From the NCBI RefSeq assembly GCF_016820555.1, contig NZ_JADHDW010000013.1, positions 1 to 60,582 of the forward strand: a stretch of DNA of 60,582 bases, written 5' to 3'. The position numbers and the translations under genes are program-made. The DNA is from Bacillus sp. REN10. Lineage in GTDB: Bacteria; Bacillota; Bacilli; Bacillales; Domibacillaceae. The notes under the pieces are model-generated. The model had not been told where the DNA came from. It saw nothing but the letters and a program-made list of their open reading frames with translations, and did no database searches. This document shows positions 1 through 8,240 of the stretch, one piece after another (position 1 is the first letter of the stretch; each line of letters starts with the position of its first letter).

Positions 1-849
1 ATACTGATTGGCGATTTTCCACAGACTGTCCCCAGATTGGACGATATGCGTCACTTTCGAACTCGAACTCACTGGTGGTTTTGGTTTTTCCACTGGTTTT
101 GGTTTTTCGACTGGCTTTGGAGCCGGAGTCGGTTTCGTTGTAGACCCTTTTGGTGTAATGATCAGCTTTTGACCGATCGTTAACGCATCCGTTTTTAATT
201 GATTGTCTTTGCGAATTTGTTCGATCGTTGTGCCGTATTTGTTCGCAATCTTCCATAAGCTGTCCCCTGTTTGGACAATATGAGTCACTGAACCGCTCTT
301 TCCTACTGTTTTAGGCGTACCTTGATCGACTAGTTTCCCGCCTATCTTTGTAACTGCTGCAGTGACTTCTTTTTCTGTTGGGCTTACTGTATTTACTTGA
401 GGTGATGCGGAACTTGTTTCAACACCTTCTAATTTAATTGATTGTTCGGTCTTTTTATTAACTTCCTTATTTGTGACATCATTTTCTAGGGACTCGTCCT
501 TCTCTTCCACTGTGGTCAAGTGCTGCGGTCGACCACTTTCATCAAGAGTTGGGACGATCATTTGCTGGCCCATGTATAAGTCATCAGAGGTAAAGCCATT
601 TTTGCTTTTCAGTTGTTCAACTGATACTTGAAATTTTTTTGCAAGTGAATAAATCGTATCACCCGGCTTCACTGTATAAGAAGCGGCACAATCGCAAGCC
701 TTCGCTTCCTCTGGCTGAGCAAACATCGATACAGCAGTTAGTGAAACAGCTAAAGTCGCACCAATCCATTTAGAATTTCGCTCATAAGCTTTTGCCTTTT
801 TTAACCTAGCAATTCTCTCTTGGCGAGTTCCCATTTTCTCGTGTTCCAT
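1..849 (-). CDS. LysM-domain cell wall-binding protein (3' end outside window)
   Basis: Partial gene, 283 codons visible, running off the left edge. The start ATG follows GGGGAGAAGAGT. The protein has a long basic N-terminus, then a hydrophobic stretch at residues 29-43 that looks like a signal peptide core. LysM peptidoglycan-binding modules lie at about 58-100 (TVKPGDTIYSLAKKF) and 188-232 (HIVQTGDSLWKIANKYG); a third begins at about 266 and is cut by the window edge. Linkers are Glu/Lys/Thr rich, and a Pro-Lys-Val-Glu repeat (KPVEKP twice) precedes module three. The architecture matches secreted Bacillus wall proteins such as LytE or YocH, where a catalytic domain (NlpC/P60 or 3D) follows the LysM modules. 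That domain would lie beyond the window, so the enzymatic role is unknown. Export to the wall is inferred from the signal peptide and LysM modules. Confidence 0.85.
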   Translation of the reverse strand, partial: MEHEKMGTRQERIARLKKAKAYERNSKWIGATLAVSLTAVSMFAQPEEAKACDCAASYTVKPGDTIYSLAKKFQVSVEQLKSKNGFTSDDLYMGQQMIVPTLDESGRPQHLTTVEEKDESLENDVTNKEVNKKTEQSIKLEGVETSSASPQVNTVSPTEKEVTAAVTKIGGKLVDQGTPKTVGKSGSVTHIVQTGDSLWKIANKYGTTIEQIRKDNQLKTDALTIGQKLIITPKGSTTKPTPAPKPVEKPKPVEKPKPPVSSSSKVTHIVQSGDSLWKIANQY

Positions 850-1293
850 ACTCTTCTCCCCGTGTATTCTTTTTTTTTCAAAAAAAGAGAACATTGAAAT
901 ATTTGTCTTTGTATCAATATTCTCCACAATAGGAAATATTACATCTAAATTAAAAAAACGACAAACTCATAAAAATAATGTCATGACGATAAAATATATA
1001 TCTAAAATACTACAAATCTAATTCGTTATGAGTCTATGTTTCTAATCGTTTCACAAACTCTTTAAACGACGAAATCGATATAAAACAAGGGATTGATCAA
1101 ATCGAGTAGGTAAAAAGGGGGATTTAGTAAAATTTATCCAGTTAGGAACAATTTTAATATTTAGGAAAAAGATATTAATTTCAACACGTCCGTTCTTCTC
1201 ACTGGATGTAACATAATTAATTACCTTATGATTAAACTAAAAAGACCAATATATCCACCATTTAAATAGTAGATATGTTGGTTTTAACTTGAT
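850..1293. other. AT-rich intergenic region
   Basis: A 444-base stretch with no convincing gene. The 850-960 end must hold the promoter of the LysM gene. It contains an A/T-tract inverted repeat (TTCTCTTTTTTT / AAAAAAAGAGAA) just upstream of the start, but I see no clear -35/-10 pair and no convincing WalR-type direct repeat. The other end carries the terminator of the next minus-strand gene. Nothing else is recognisable. Confidence 0.5.
1246..1281 (-). terminator. Rho-independent terminator of the 104-aa membrane protein gene
   Basis: On the minus strand, CCAACATATC pairs with GATATATTGG (one G-T wobble) around a 16-base loop, followed by TCTTTTTAG. It lies just downstream of the stop codon at 1294. 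Confidence 0.6.
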
Positions 1294-1608
1294 TTAAAAC
1301 TCTACCTTTTTACTATGTTTCCAAAAATAAATCACTACATTAGCTACACTTAAGCTTACTACACTAATAAACAGATAAAAAGTGACTTCATCACCGCCTA
1401 AATTCAACTCATCTACAATGATCCCTTCCAAGTAAAGAAGAAGAGCGGAGCTGAAAACGCTAATGGCACATATGCTTATCACAAACAATCCATTGACTGC
1501 TTTCTCAGTGTATTTGTGAAAAATCACGGTTAACAACAATAGAGATAAAATCACAATAAATGAAAAGAACACGGGTCTTAAATACGCAAACGTTGCAAAC
1601 TGATCCAT
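1294..1608 (-). CDS. Small three-span membrane protein of unknown function
   Basis: A 104-residue protein. The start chosen is the ATG at 1608 (MDQFATF), preceded by AAAAGGAGAGATACT; an in-frame upstream ATG at 1638 has no ribosome binding site. Three hydrophobic segments are visible at about 10-32 (VFFSFIVILSLLLLTVIF), 37-60 and 75-97. A short acidic loop (VDELNLGGDE) lies between segments two and three, and the C-terminal tail is basic (KHSKKVEF). I do not recognise a family. It is monocistronic with its own terminator. Confidence 0.65.
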   Translation of the reverse strand: MDQFATFAYLRPVFFSFIVILSLLLLTVIFHKYTEKAVNGLFVISICAISVFSSALLLYLEGIIVDELNLGGDEVTFYLFISVVSLSVANVVIYFWKHSKKVEF

Positions 1609-1691
1609 AGTATCTCTCCTTTTACAAGCACTGTTCACTTCCTTATTTTAACATGTGATTAGTAATAAAATGTTCATTTCTTTGTATTATC

Positions 1692-1734
1692 AAAAAAAGA
1701 AACCCACATAGATATTTAGCATCCATGCAGGTTT
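1692..1734 (-). terminator. Rho-independent terminator of the marR-MFS-ABC operon
   Basis: On the minus strand, AAACCTGCAT pairs with ATGTGGGTTT (two wobbles), followed by C and seven T. It follows the small gene ending at 1749, which appears to be the last gene of the efflux operon. Confidence 0.75.
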
Positions 1735-1748
1735 CCTTGGTCTTTCTG

Positions 1749-1937
1749 TTATTTCTGTCCTTGTTTTCGAAGCTTTACCGTCAGAGCAAGCATGACAACA
1801 GTAATGATCATAAAAGCAATCACGCTCCAAAAAACCCATGAAGTGGCTCCTTCAATTTGATAAGCGACATACGCCGCGAATCCAAGAACAAATAAGTATA
1901 AAAAACGACCGAAAATTAAAAAATAATGTTTTTCCAT
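1749..1937 (-). CDS. Small two-span membrane protein, last gene of the efflux operon
   Basis: About 62 residues when started at the ATG at 1937 (MEKHYFLIFGRFLYL). That start has only a weak ribosome binding site. An upstream in-frame GTG at 1988 would overlap the stop of the preceding ABC gene as GTGA and add 17 unconserved-looking residues, so the start is uncertain. Two hydrophobic segments are visible, about 5-24 and 31-52, followed by a basic tail (KLRKQGQK). It lies 47 bases after the ABC transporter gene and before the operon terminator, so it is probably co-transcribed. Function unknown; a link to the transporter is only inferred from position. Confidence 0.55.
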   Translation of the reverse strand: MEKHYFLIFGRFLYLFVLGFAAYVAYQIEGATSWVFWSVIAFMIITVVMLALTVKLRKQGQK

Positions 1938-1984
1938 GTCTTGACTATAGCAAAAGCATACCGAAACGGCAATCGTTTCTAGCC

Positions 1985-3691
1985 TCACGCGTTCATAGGC
2001 CGAGGCTCTGATCCTAAATCAAGGATGTGATGGGCCCTGGCGATCGTATTGAGGCGATGAGCAATTGTGATCGTCGTTCGTCCTTTCATTAGGCGGTCTA
2101 GCGCTTGCTGGATATGCAGTTCAGTGATCGTGTCGATGCTGCTTGTCGCTTCGTCTAAAATTAAAATGGCTGGGTTGGCTAAAATCGCTCGAGCAATGGC
2201 AAGCAGTTGCTTTTGCCCTTGGCTGATACCGCTCCCTTCATGCTTTAGCTTCGTATCATAGCCATCAGGCAGCTTCATAATAAACGAATGGGCATTCGCT
2301 TCCTTTGCCGCCTGCTCTACCTCTTCATCTGTCGCATTTAGCCTTCCGTAACGAATATTTTCACGGATCGTTCCTTCAAATAAAAACGTATCTTGTAGCA
2401 CAAATCCCATATGCTTTCGTAAATCTTGCCGCGAGATGTTTGTGCTTTCTTTCCCATCGATCAAAATCTTCCCCTCATCTGGGTCATAAAAACGAGCGAG
2501 CAAGTTAATAATCGTTGTTTTCCCTGCTCCAGTCGGTCCAATAAGAGCTAACATTTCACCAGGACGCACAGAAAAATTAATATCGCGGATCGTCTTCTGC
2601 CCTTCCACATAAGAAAACGATACATTTTGAAATTCAATCTCCCCGCGAATCGTCTCCACCTTTTCTAGTGTCTTATCATCTTGTTCTTCTGGCTTCGTAT
2701 CCATAATATCAAAGACACGTTCTGCTCCGGCAATGGCAGACAATAACGTATTAAATTGATTCGCTAAATCATTGAGCGGGCGGGTAAACTGCCGAGCATA
2801 CTCCGCGAATATGACGATCGTTCCAACAGAGATCATTCCTTTGAAAGCGAGCCAGCCTCCTGCGCCGGCGATTAACGCAAAGCTTAAATTATTCAGCACA
2901 TTCATCAGCTTCGGAATAAACCCTGAATACGTTTGCGCCCAATACCCTGTTTGCTTTAATTGGGCATTTCGCCGAGCAAATTCCACTTCAATTTTCTCTT
3001 CTTGCGAAAACATTTTGACAATATGTTTGCTTGAAACAGCCTCTTCAATATAGCCGTTTAATTCCCCTAAATGGCGCTGCTGCTCTTTAAATAGCTTGCG
3101 CGTCCGAGTAGTGATCCACTTCATTCCAATATACATGAGAGGCACAATGAATAATGTGATTGCAGTCAGCAAAGGACTGAGCGACAACATCACAATCACC
3201 GCTCCCGTCAGCGTTAATACACTAGAAACAACTTGAATAACCGAGCTATTGAGTGTGCTGCTGACATTTTCAATATCATTGGTCACTCGGCTCATCAGCT
3301 CTCCATGTTGCCGCCGATCGAAAAAGGATAACGGCAGTTGATGCAGATGATCAAACAGCCCTGTTCTCATTTCAAATACGGTCTTTTGAGCGATTCCGGC
3401 CATCCAATAATTTTGCAAAAAGATCGTCAATGAATACAGAAAGTAGACAAGCCCTAATTGAAAGAGTAAAGAAAGTAATCCCTCTTGATTGCCAGTGACG
3501 ATAAACTCATCAATCGCTACCCCGACGAAATACGGCCCAAGCAGCCCAAGTGCCGAACTGGCAACGACCATTATGACCACGAGAAAGAGCAAACCTTTTC
3601 TTTTCGCTAAATAGCTCGAAAGCCTTTTTAATGTGTGCGTCATATCTTTAATTTGCGGCTTCGGTCCGCCTCTAGCGATGTGTCTTGGCAT
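1985..3691 (-). CDS. ABC exporter half-transporter, consensus ATP site partner, C-terminus shortened
   Basis: 568 residues from the ATG at 3691, preceded by GAGGAGGAGCTGCCAT. An ABC exporter half with an N-terminal six-helix transmembrane domain (about 30-310) and a nucleotide-binding domain: Walker A GPTGAGKTT (385-393), signature ISQGQ (489-493), Walker B ILILDEATS (509-517) with the catalytic Glu, and switch His545. With the upstream partner it should form a heterodimeric multidrug-type exporter of the TM287/288 or BmrCD kind, this subunit supplying the intact Walker B Glu and His. Its start overlaps the partner's end by 20 bases. Oddity: the protein ends only 23 residues after the switch His (LDLGSEPRPMNA), whereas family members normally continue some 30-45 residues. 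The last strand and helix seem lost, and I see no continuation in another frame. Substrate unknown. Confidence 0.88.
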   Translation of the reverse strand: MPRHIARGGPKPQIKDMTHTLKRLSSYLAKRKGLLFLVVIMVVASSALGLLGPYFVGVAIDEFIVTGNQEGLLSLLFQLGLVYFLYSLTIFLQNYWMAGIAQKTVFEMRTGLFDHLHQLPLSFFDRRQHGELMSRVTNDIENVSSTLNSSVIQVVSSVLTLTGAVIVMLSLSPLLTAITLFIVPLMYIGMKWITTRTRKLFKEQQRHLGELNGYIEEAVSSKHIVKMFSQEEKIEVEFARRNAQLKQTGYWAQTYSGFIPKLMNVLNNLSFALIAGAGGWLAFKGMISVGTIVIFAEYARQFTRPLNDLANQFNTLLSAIAGAERVFDIMDTKPEEQDDKTLEKVETIRGEIEFQNVSFSYVEGQKTIRDINFSVRPGEMLALIGPTGAGKTTIINLLARFYDPDEGKILIDGKESTNISRQDLRKHMGFVLQDTFLFEGTIRENIRYGRLNATDEEVEQAAKEANAHSFIMKLPDGYDTKLKHEGSGISQGQKQLLAIARAILANPAILILDEATSSIDTITELHIQQALDRLMKGRTTITIAHRLNTIARAHHILDLGSEPRPMNA

Positions 3692-5414
3692 ATGGCAGCT
3701 CCTCCTCTCTCGATTGGGACGCATTCAGCTGCTGATATAATTCCTGATGTTGTAACAGCTCGTCATGAGTACCTTTTGCGAGCAGGCGGCCATTTTCTAA
3801 TAACAGAATTTGATCCGCTTGCTGAGCAGTGCTAATTTTTTGCGTAATAATAAGTGTTGTACATGTTTCTTTTTTCAACGCGTCCAGCATGTTCGCTTCC
3901 GTGCGAAGATCGAGCGCGCTTGTGCTGTCATCTAACAAAAGGATGAGCGGCTTGCGAATTAACGCTCGAGCAACGGATAGCCGCTGCTTTTGCCCTCCGG
4001 ATAAATTCACACCCTTTTGACCAATCATCGTATCAAACTGATCCGGCAATCCTTGAATCATGTCATAAATTTGCGCTTTCTTCGCCGCTTCGATCATTTC
4101 ATCCATGGTTGCGTCCTCTTTACCCCAAGCAATATTTTCCCGAATCGTTCCGGTAAATAAATGAGCTTCCTGCGGGACAAAGCCGATTTGTTCTCGCAAG
4201 GATGCTGACTGTACCTCAGCAATATCTTGACCATCGATCTGAATCGTGCCATGATCAGGCTCATATAATCTTGGAATTAAATAAAACAACGTCGACTTCC
4301 CTGAGCCTGTAGCGCCCATAATAGCGGTTGTTTCTCCTGGCTGAACAGTAAAGGTGAGATCCTTTAACACCGGCTCCTCGCTTCCCGGGAAAGAGAATGA
4401 CACGTGATCCAATTCAATTTTCCCGCCTTTTGCTTGAAAAGGACTTCCTTTTAAACGTTGGTCCGCCTGCTCTTCTGGTTCCTCCAGCAGCTCGCCAATC
4501 CGTTCCGCTGAAGCCTTTCCTCTAGAGAAGATCATTATAATAAATGTGAAAATGGATAACGAAGAAATGATTCTCGTTGCGTAATTAATGACTGCCACAA
4601 TGTCTCCAGTTGTCGCCGTTCCCGCTTGAAACTCAGCAAACCCAAACCATAATATAAATAGTAAACTACTATTCATCACAAATAGCAAAACAGGCGTCGT
4701 TGTTTCCACCATTCGCACGACACGAATCGTTTGCTTCATCAATTGTTCACTCGCTTCTGTAAAGCGTGCACTTTCATGCTTCCAACGAAGAAACGCTTTA
4801 ATTAAACGAATCCCTGCTAAGTTTTCTTGCATCACATTATTCACATGATCAAGCCGTTGCTGTACTGAACGAAATAAGTTTGAGCTTTTTTTCATTCTTG
4901 TTAATAAAAAAGCGACCATCAACGGAACGGTCACGAGCAAAATAAGCGTCAATTTCACATGAACGAGCAGAGCCATCACCGTTCCAAAAAGAATCATCAA
5001 CGGCGCACGAAGCATAATCCGCAAGCTCATAAACACCGCATTTTGCAAAAGAGTCACATCGGTTGTCATGCGAGTAATCAGCGAGGAAGAGGCAAAACGA
5101 TTGTAACTAGCAAATGAGAAGGATTGCACTTTCTCAATCATTTTCCCCCTTAAATCAAAGCCAAAGTTTTGGCCGACGTGAGCCGCGACGAAGGAATTAA
5201 TAATGCCTGATGCAAAAGCGAACAACGTCGTCCCTAGCATCAATGCTCCCCACTTATAAATAGCTGTGAGATCTCCCTTCACTACGCCCTCGTCAATGAT
5301 TTTGGCCATCAACAACGGATGAGTAAGCTCGACAGCTAATTCTACTAACATGAGCAGCCAGGCAAGCATCATCAAATATTTATAAGGTTTTAAATAGGAA
5401 AATACCGATCGCAA
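3672..5414 (-). CDS. ABC exporter half-transporter, degenerate ATP site partner (YfiB/BmrC-like)
   Basis: About 580 residues. The TTG at 5414 is chosen because AAGGGTGG lies seven bases upstream; the ATG at 5432 (six codons longer) has no good ribosome binding site. Six-helix transmembrane domain (about 10-305), then a nucleotide-binding domain with Walker A GATGSGKST (367-375), signature LSGGQ (471-475), and Walker B ILLLDDSTS in which the catalytic Glu is Asp. The switch His is Gln (ITQK, about 525). These two changes mark the catalytically weak half of a heterodimeric exporter, as in BmrC or TM287; the next gene encodes the complementary half. It follows the MFS gene closely in a marR-led operon, so induction by a drug-like ligand of the MarR protein is the natural inference. 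Confidence 0.88.
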   Translation of the reverse strand: MRSVFSYLKPYKYLMMLAWLLMLVELAVELTHPLLMAKIIDEGVVKGDLTAIYKWGALMLGTTLFAFASGIINSFVAAHVGQNFGFDLRGKMIEKVQSFSFASYNRFASSSLITRMTTDVTLLQNAVFMSLRIMLRAPLMILFGTVMALLVHVKLTLILLVTVPLMVAFLLTRMKKSSNLFRSVQQRLDHVNNVMQENLAGIRLIKAFLRWKHESARFTEASEQLMKQTIRVVRMVETTTPVLLFVMNSSLLFILWFGFAEFQAGTATTGDIVAVINYATRIISSLSIFTFIIMIFSRGKASAERIGELLEEPEEQADQRLKGSPFQAKGGKIELDHVSFSFPGSEEPVLKDLTFTVQPGETTAIMGATGSGKSTLFYLIPRLYEPDHGTIQIDGQDIAEVQSASLREQIGFVPQEAHLFTGTIRENIAWGKEDATMDEMIEAAKKAQIYDMIQGLPDQFDTMIGQKGVNLSGGQKQRLSVARALIRKPLILLLDDSTSALDLRTEANMLDALKKETCTTLIITQKISTAQQADQILLLENGRLLAKGTHDELLQHQELYQQLNASQSREEELPYAKTHR

Positions 5415-5445
5415 GGTAGCACCACCCTTCATTTGAAAAAAATTC

Positions 5446-6675
5446 TCAATTATATTTTTTCCCAGTATAGTTCACCGGTTCGTTTTTTTCAAATTCGAGC
5501 ATGTTCACATTCCTTTGTTGCGTTAATACATAATAGACAACCATTCCTACTAAAATATAAAAGCAGCCATAAAAATAAAGTGTGCTAAAGCTCATCTTCG
5601 TCACAGTAAGCCCAATTACAAAAGAGCCAAGTCCAATTCCTAAATCAAATAGCGATAAAAATGTCGCCGTCGCGAGTGCCTTTTTCTGCGGCGGTGCCTG
5701 TTGAATCGCAATTGTTTGAAAGCTTGGAAATAACGTTCCCCAGCCTAGTCCAATTAATCCGGCCGCTGTCAAAAAAGCCCAGACAGTCGATACTTGGCTC
5801 AACAATAACATTCCCACAGCAAATAAAAAGATCGCTGGATAAACGATGACATGCGCTCCGTGTTGGTCAAACCATTTTCCCGTAAACGGACGTGATAACA
5901 ATAATATAACGGCATAAACAACAAAGAAATAACTCGCTACTTCACCTAGCTGCAACTCTTCTGCATAGACCGATACGAAGGATAAAATGGAGGCATAAAC
6001 CGCTGAGAAAAACATGCCAACAATCGCAATCGGCAACGCTGAAAATTCAAATAAATCGCGGGCGCGCAATTGGACATCAAAAATCGACAGCACTCCCTGA
6101 CCAGATCGCTGTTCACGACGATCAATCAGCCCCCCTGCCATTAGAGCAAGTCCAGAAATGATGACACATAGAACAATCATCGTAAAGCTGCCCCATTTTT
6201 GCATCGCTGTCAATCCAAGAAACGGTCCAATAACCATCGCTAAATTGGTGGACATTACATAATACCCCATGCCTTCTCCGCGTCGAGAATCCGGAATAAT
6301 ATCAGCGACCATCGCTCCAGTTGCCGTTGTCGCCATCCCAAAACCAATCCCATGAAAAAATCGCAATGCAAGCAAGCTCCATAAAGAATCGGGCACAAAG
6401 TAGAGCACCGATGCAAGCAGAAAGACGAATTGTGAAGCGATCAATATTTTCTTTTTCCCAAACCGTTCAATCCACTGTCCTGTGAACGGTCGAACAAGAA
6501 TCGCTGATAATAAGAAGAGCGTCGTCACTAAACCGGCCTCACTTGGCGAGCTGCCCATGTCTTGCAGTGCATACACCGGCATCGTCACTAACAGCATATA
6601 AAAAACGATAAATAACAAAAAATTACTTCCCGACACACTAAGAAAATCTTTTGTCCATAAAGCAGGCTTATTCAT
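5446..6675 (-). CDS. MFS efflux transporter
   Basis: 409 residues from the ATG at 6675, six bases after GAAGGGG; the upstream in-frame start lies inside marR and has no site of its own. Twelve hydrophobic segments typical of a 12-span major facilitator. Motif-A-like sequences occur after helix 2 (RPFTGQWIERFGKKK) and in the second half (RPFTGKWFDQHG), showing the internal duplication. The ATGAATAA junction means an 8-base overlap with the end of marR, so translation is probably coupled. Under MarR control it is most likely a proton-driven drug exporter; the substrate cannot be told from sequence. Confidence 0.85.
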   Translation of the reverse strand: MNKPALWTKDFLSVSGSNFLLFIVFYMLLVTMPVYALQDMGSSPSEAGLVTTLFLLSAILVRPFTGQWIERFGKKKILIASQFVFLLASVLYFVPDSLWSLLALRFFHGIGFGMATTATGAMVADIIPDSRRGEGMGYYVMSTNLAMVIGPFLGLTAMQKWGSFTMIVLCVIISGLALMAGGLIDRREQRSGQGVLSIFDVQLRARDLFEFSALPIAIVGMFFSAVYASILSFVSVYAEELQLGEVASYFFVVYAVILLLSRPFTGKWFDQHGAHVIVYPAIFLFAVGMLLLSQVSTVWAFLTAAGLIGLGWGTLFPSFQTIAIQQAPPQKKALATATFLSLFDLGIGLGSFVIGLTVTKMSFSTLYFYGCFYILVGMVVYYVLTQQRNVNMLEFEKNEPVNYTGKKYN

Positions 6676-7111
6676 CTCCATCCCCTTCTTTCTGTTCACT
6701 CGTTAATACGAGAAGCCAATCGGACACAAGAAGATACAATTGCTGTTGCAGCTCTTGCGGAAAATGGGCTAACAGCTCTTTATTAGCCGCAAGAATCTCT
6801 TTTTCCCACACTGGGTATTCTTTCTCTGCTTGTTCCGTCAATTGAATAATTTTGACACGCTTATCCCGGCCTGGTACTTGCTTCACATATCCTTGCTTCA
6901 CAAGCCGCTGAATCGTCCGTGTCATCGGCGGTGCTTCCACAGCCAAATAATCGCACAACTCAGTCTGCGTTAAACTGCCTTTCTGCTTTAAGACATACAG
7001 CACAGACCATTGTGCACTATACAGCCCATACGGCTGCAACACCGTATTCACCCGCTTCGTCAATTGCCTTGACAGCTGATGAAGCGCATGAAACAAAACA
7101 TGCGAATCCAT
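6668..7111 (-). CDS. MarR-family transcriptional regulator
   Basis: 147 residues with the MarR winged helix-turn-helix: the recognition region lies around 48-75 (KGSLTQTELCDYLAVEAPPMTRTIQRLVKQGYV) followed by a wing with basic GRDKRVK. The start ATG follows AAAGGGGTG. It heads an operon with an MFS exporter and a heterodimeric ABC exporter. The 12-bp perfect palindrome at 7129-7140 between promoter and start is a likely autoregulatory operator. By family analogy, ligand binding would release the operator and derepress the efflux genes. Confidence 0.9.
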   Translation of the reverse strand: MDSHVLFHALHQLSRQLTKRVNTVLQPYGLYSAQWSVLYVLKQKGSLTQTELCDYLAVEAPPMTRTIQRLVKQGYVKQVPGRDKRVKIIQLTEQAEKEYPVWEKEILAANKELLAHFPQELQQQLYLLVSDWLLVLTSEQKEGDGDE

Positions 7112-7128
7112 GAAAACACCCCTTTTAT

Positions 7129-7140
7129 TTACCTAGGTAA
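7129..7140. promoter_or_regulatory. Candidate MarR operator palindrome
   Basis: TTACCTAGGTAA is a perfect 12-bp palindrome lying about 10 bases downstream of the predicted transcription start and upstream of the marR ribosome binding site. Its form and position fit an autoregulatory MarR site. Confidence 0.55.
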
Positions 7141-7157
7141 CTATTAACCATCTCTAA

Positions 7158-7163
7158 ATTGTA
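7158..7163 (-). promoter_or_regulatory. Probable -10 box of the marR operon
   Basis: TACAAT on the minus strand, preceded by TG one base away (TATGCTACAAT), which resembles an extended -10. No good -35 hexamer is visible at 17-18 bases (ATTTCG). Confidence 0.4.
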
Positions 7164-7194
7164 GCATATTTTTCGAATGACGAAATAATGAATA

Positions 7195-7226
7195 ATAAAA
7201 AAGCCGACCCATAAAGAGTCGAGCTT
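7195..7226 (-). terminator. Rho-independent terminator of dgkB
   Basis: On the minus strand, GCTCGACTC pairs with GGGTCGGC (one bulged T), followed by TTTTTTATT. It starts six bases after the dgkB stop. Confidence 0.7.
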
Positions 7227-7231
7227 TCTAA

Positions 7232-8149
7232 TTAATATATTCGATCTTGCGGACGTAATTGGTCAACTGGAGCAAATACCTCTAGATGACGATATAAATT
7301 TTCAAAGTCAACCGGTGACGCTCCGCCCAATTCTCCATCAAGATTAATTAATATTTTCTCCGGCGAATGAACTTTAATTCGATTAGCCTTCGTATAAATG
7401 ACGTGTTCATCTTGAAGATGCTCTCCCCGTAAAGCAAGGCTGGCGATGCGAATGAATTCCGCTAAATTCGTCTTTTTCAAAATGAGCAAAGAAAATAAGC
7501 CATCGTTGACCGAGGAATCTGGTGCTAATTTCTCAAAGCCGCCGACAGAATTCGTCAAAGCGATCAAGAAGAGCATCACTTCTCCTTCGAATAGCTTGCC
7601 ATCATATTCAATCGTCACTTCCGATGCTTTAATGGACGGAAGCATTTCGATGCCTTTTAAATAATACGCCATTTGACCAAGCATCGTCTTTAACTTGCTA
7701 GGCACTTCATACGTCAGCTCCGTTAAACGGCCGCCGCCTGCGATATTAATAAAATAGCGGTCATTCATGCGACCGATATCAACAGGAATCGTATCTCCAT
7801 TGATGATCACATCTACTGCGGATTGAATATTATCTCGCGGAATATGAAGTGCACGGGCAAAATCATTCGTTGTGCCCATCGGAATGACACCAAATTTCGG
7901 ACGATATTCCTGTTCAGCTAAGCCGTTCACTACTTCATTTAATGTCCCATCTCCACCGGCAGCAATCACGATATCATATTTGCGCTCCACAGCAATTCGA
8001 GCCGCATGCGTCGCATCTCCTTCTCCCGTTGTTGCATGAGTAGAAGTTTCATAGCCCGCCTGTTCGAGTTTTTGTAACACTTCCGGCAAACTTTTTTTAA
8101 AAAGCTCTCGGCCTGAAGTAGGATTATAAATAATTCTTGCTCTTTTCAT
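7232..8149 (-). CDS. dgkB: Diacylglycerol kinase (DgkB/DagK)
   Basis: 305 residues, close to B. subtilis DgkB (303). It phosphorylates diacylglycerol to phosphatidic acid with ATP at the membrane, recycling the diacylglycerol released during lipoteichoic acid synthesis. The DAGK catalytic signature is clear: AAGGDGTLNEVVNG at 63-76, then PMGTTNDFARAL at 90-101. The late acidic motif LINLDGELG is present near the C-terminus. The start ATG follows GGATGGAGAC. In B. subtilis dgkB (yerQ) lies soon after gatB; here about 22 kb of other genes separate them. It has its own terminator and appears monocistronic. Confidence 0.95.
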   Translation of the reverse strand: MKRARIIYNPTSGRELFKKSLPEVLQKLEQAGYETSTHATTGEGDATHAARIAVERKYDIVIAAGGDGTLNEVVNGLAEQEYRPKFGVIPMGTTNDFARALHIPRDNIQSAVDVIINGDTIPVDIGRMNDRYFINIAGGGRLTELTYEVPSKLKTMLGQMAYYLKGIEMLPSIKASEVTIEYDGKLFEGEVMLFLIALTNSVGGFEKLAPDSSVNDGLFSLLILKKTNLAEFIRIASLALRGEHLQDEHVIYTKANRIKVHSPEKILINLDGELGGASPVDFENLYRHLEVFAPVDQLRPQDRIY

Positions 8150-8240
8150 TTGTCTCCATCCTAGTCTTCATGTAAGATTATGTTTATTTTTCCCAATATA
8201 ACACTTGTGTTAATATCTTACTACTTTTCAACTAAAAAAG

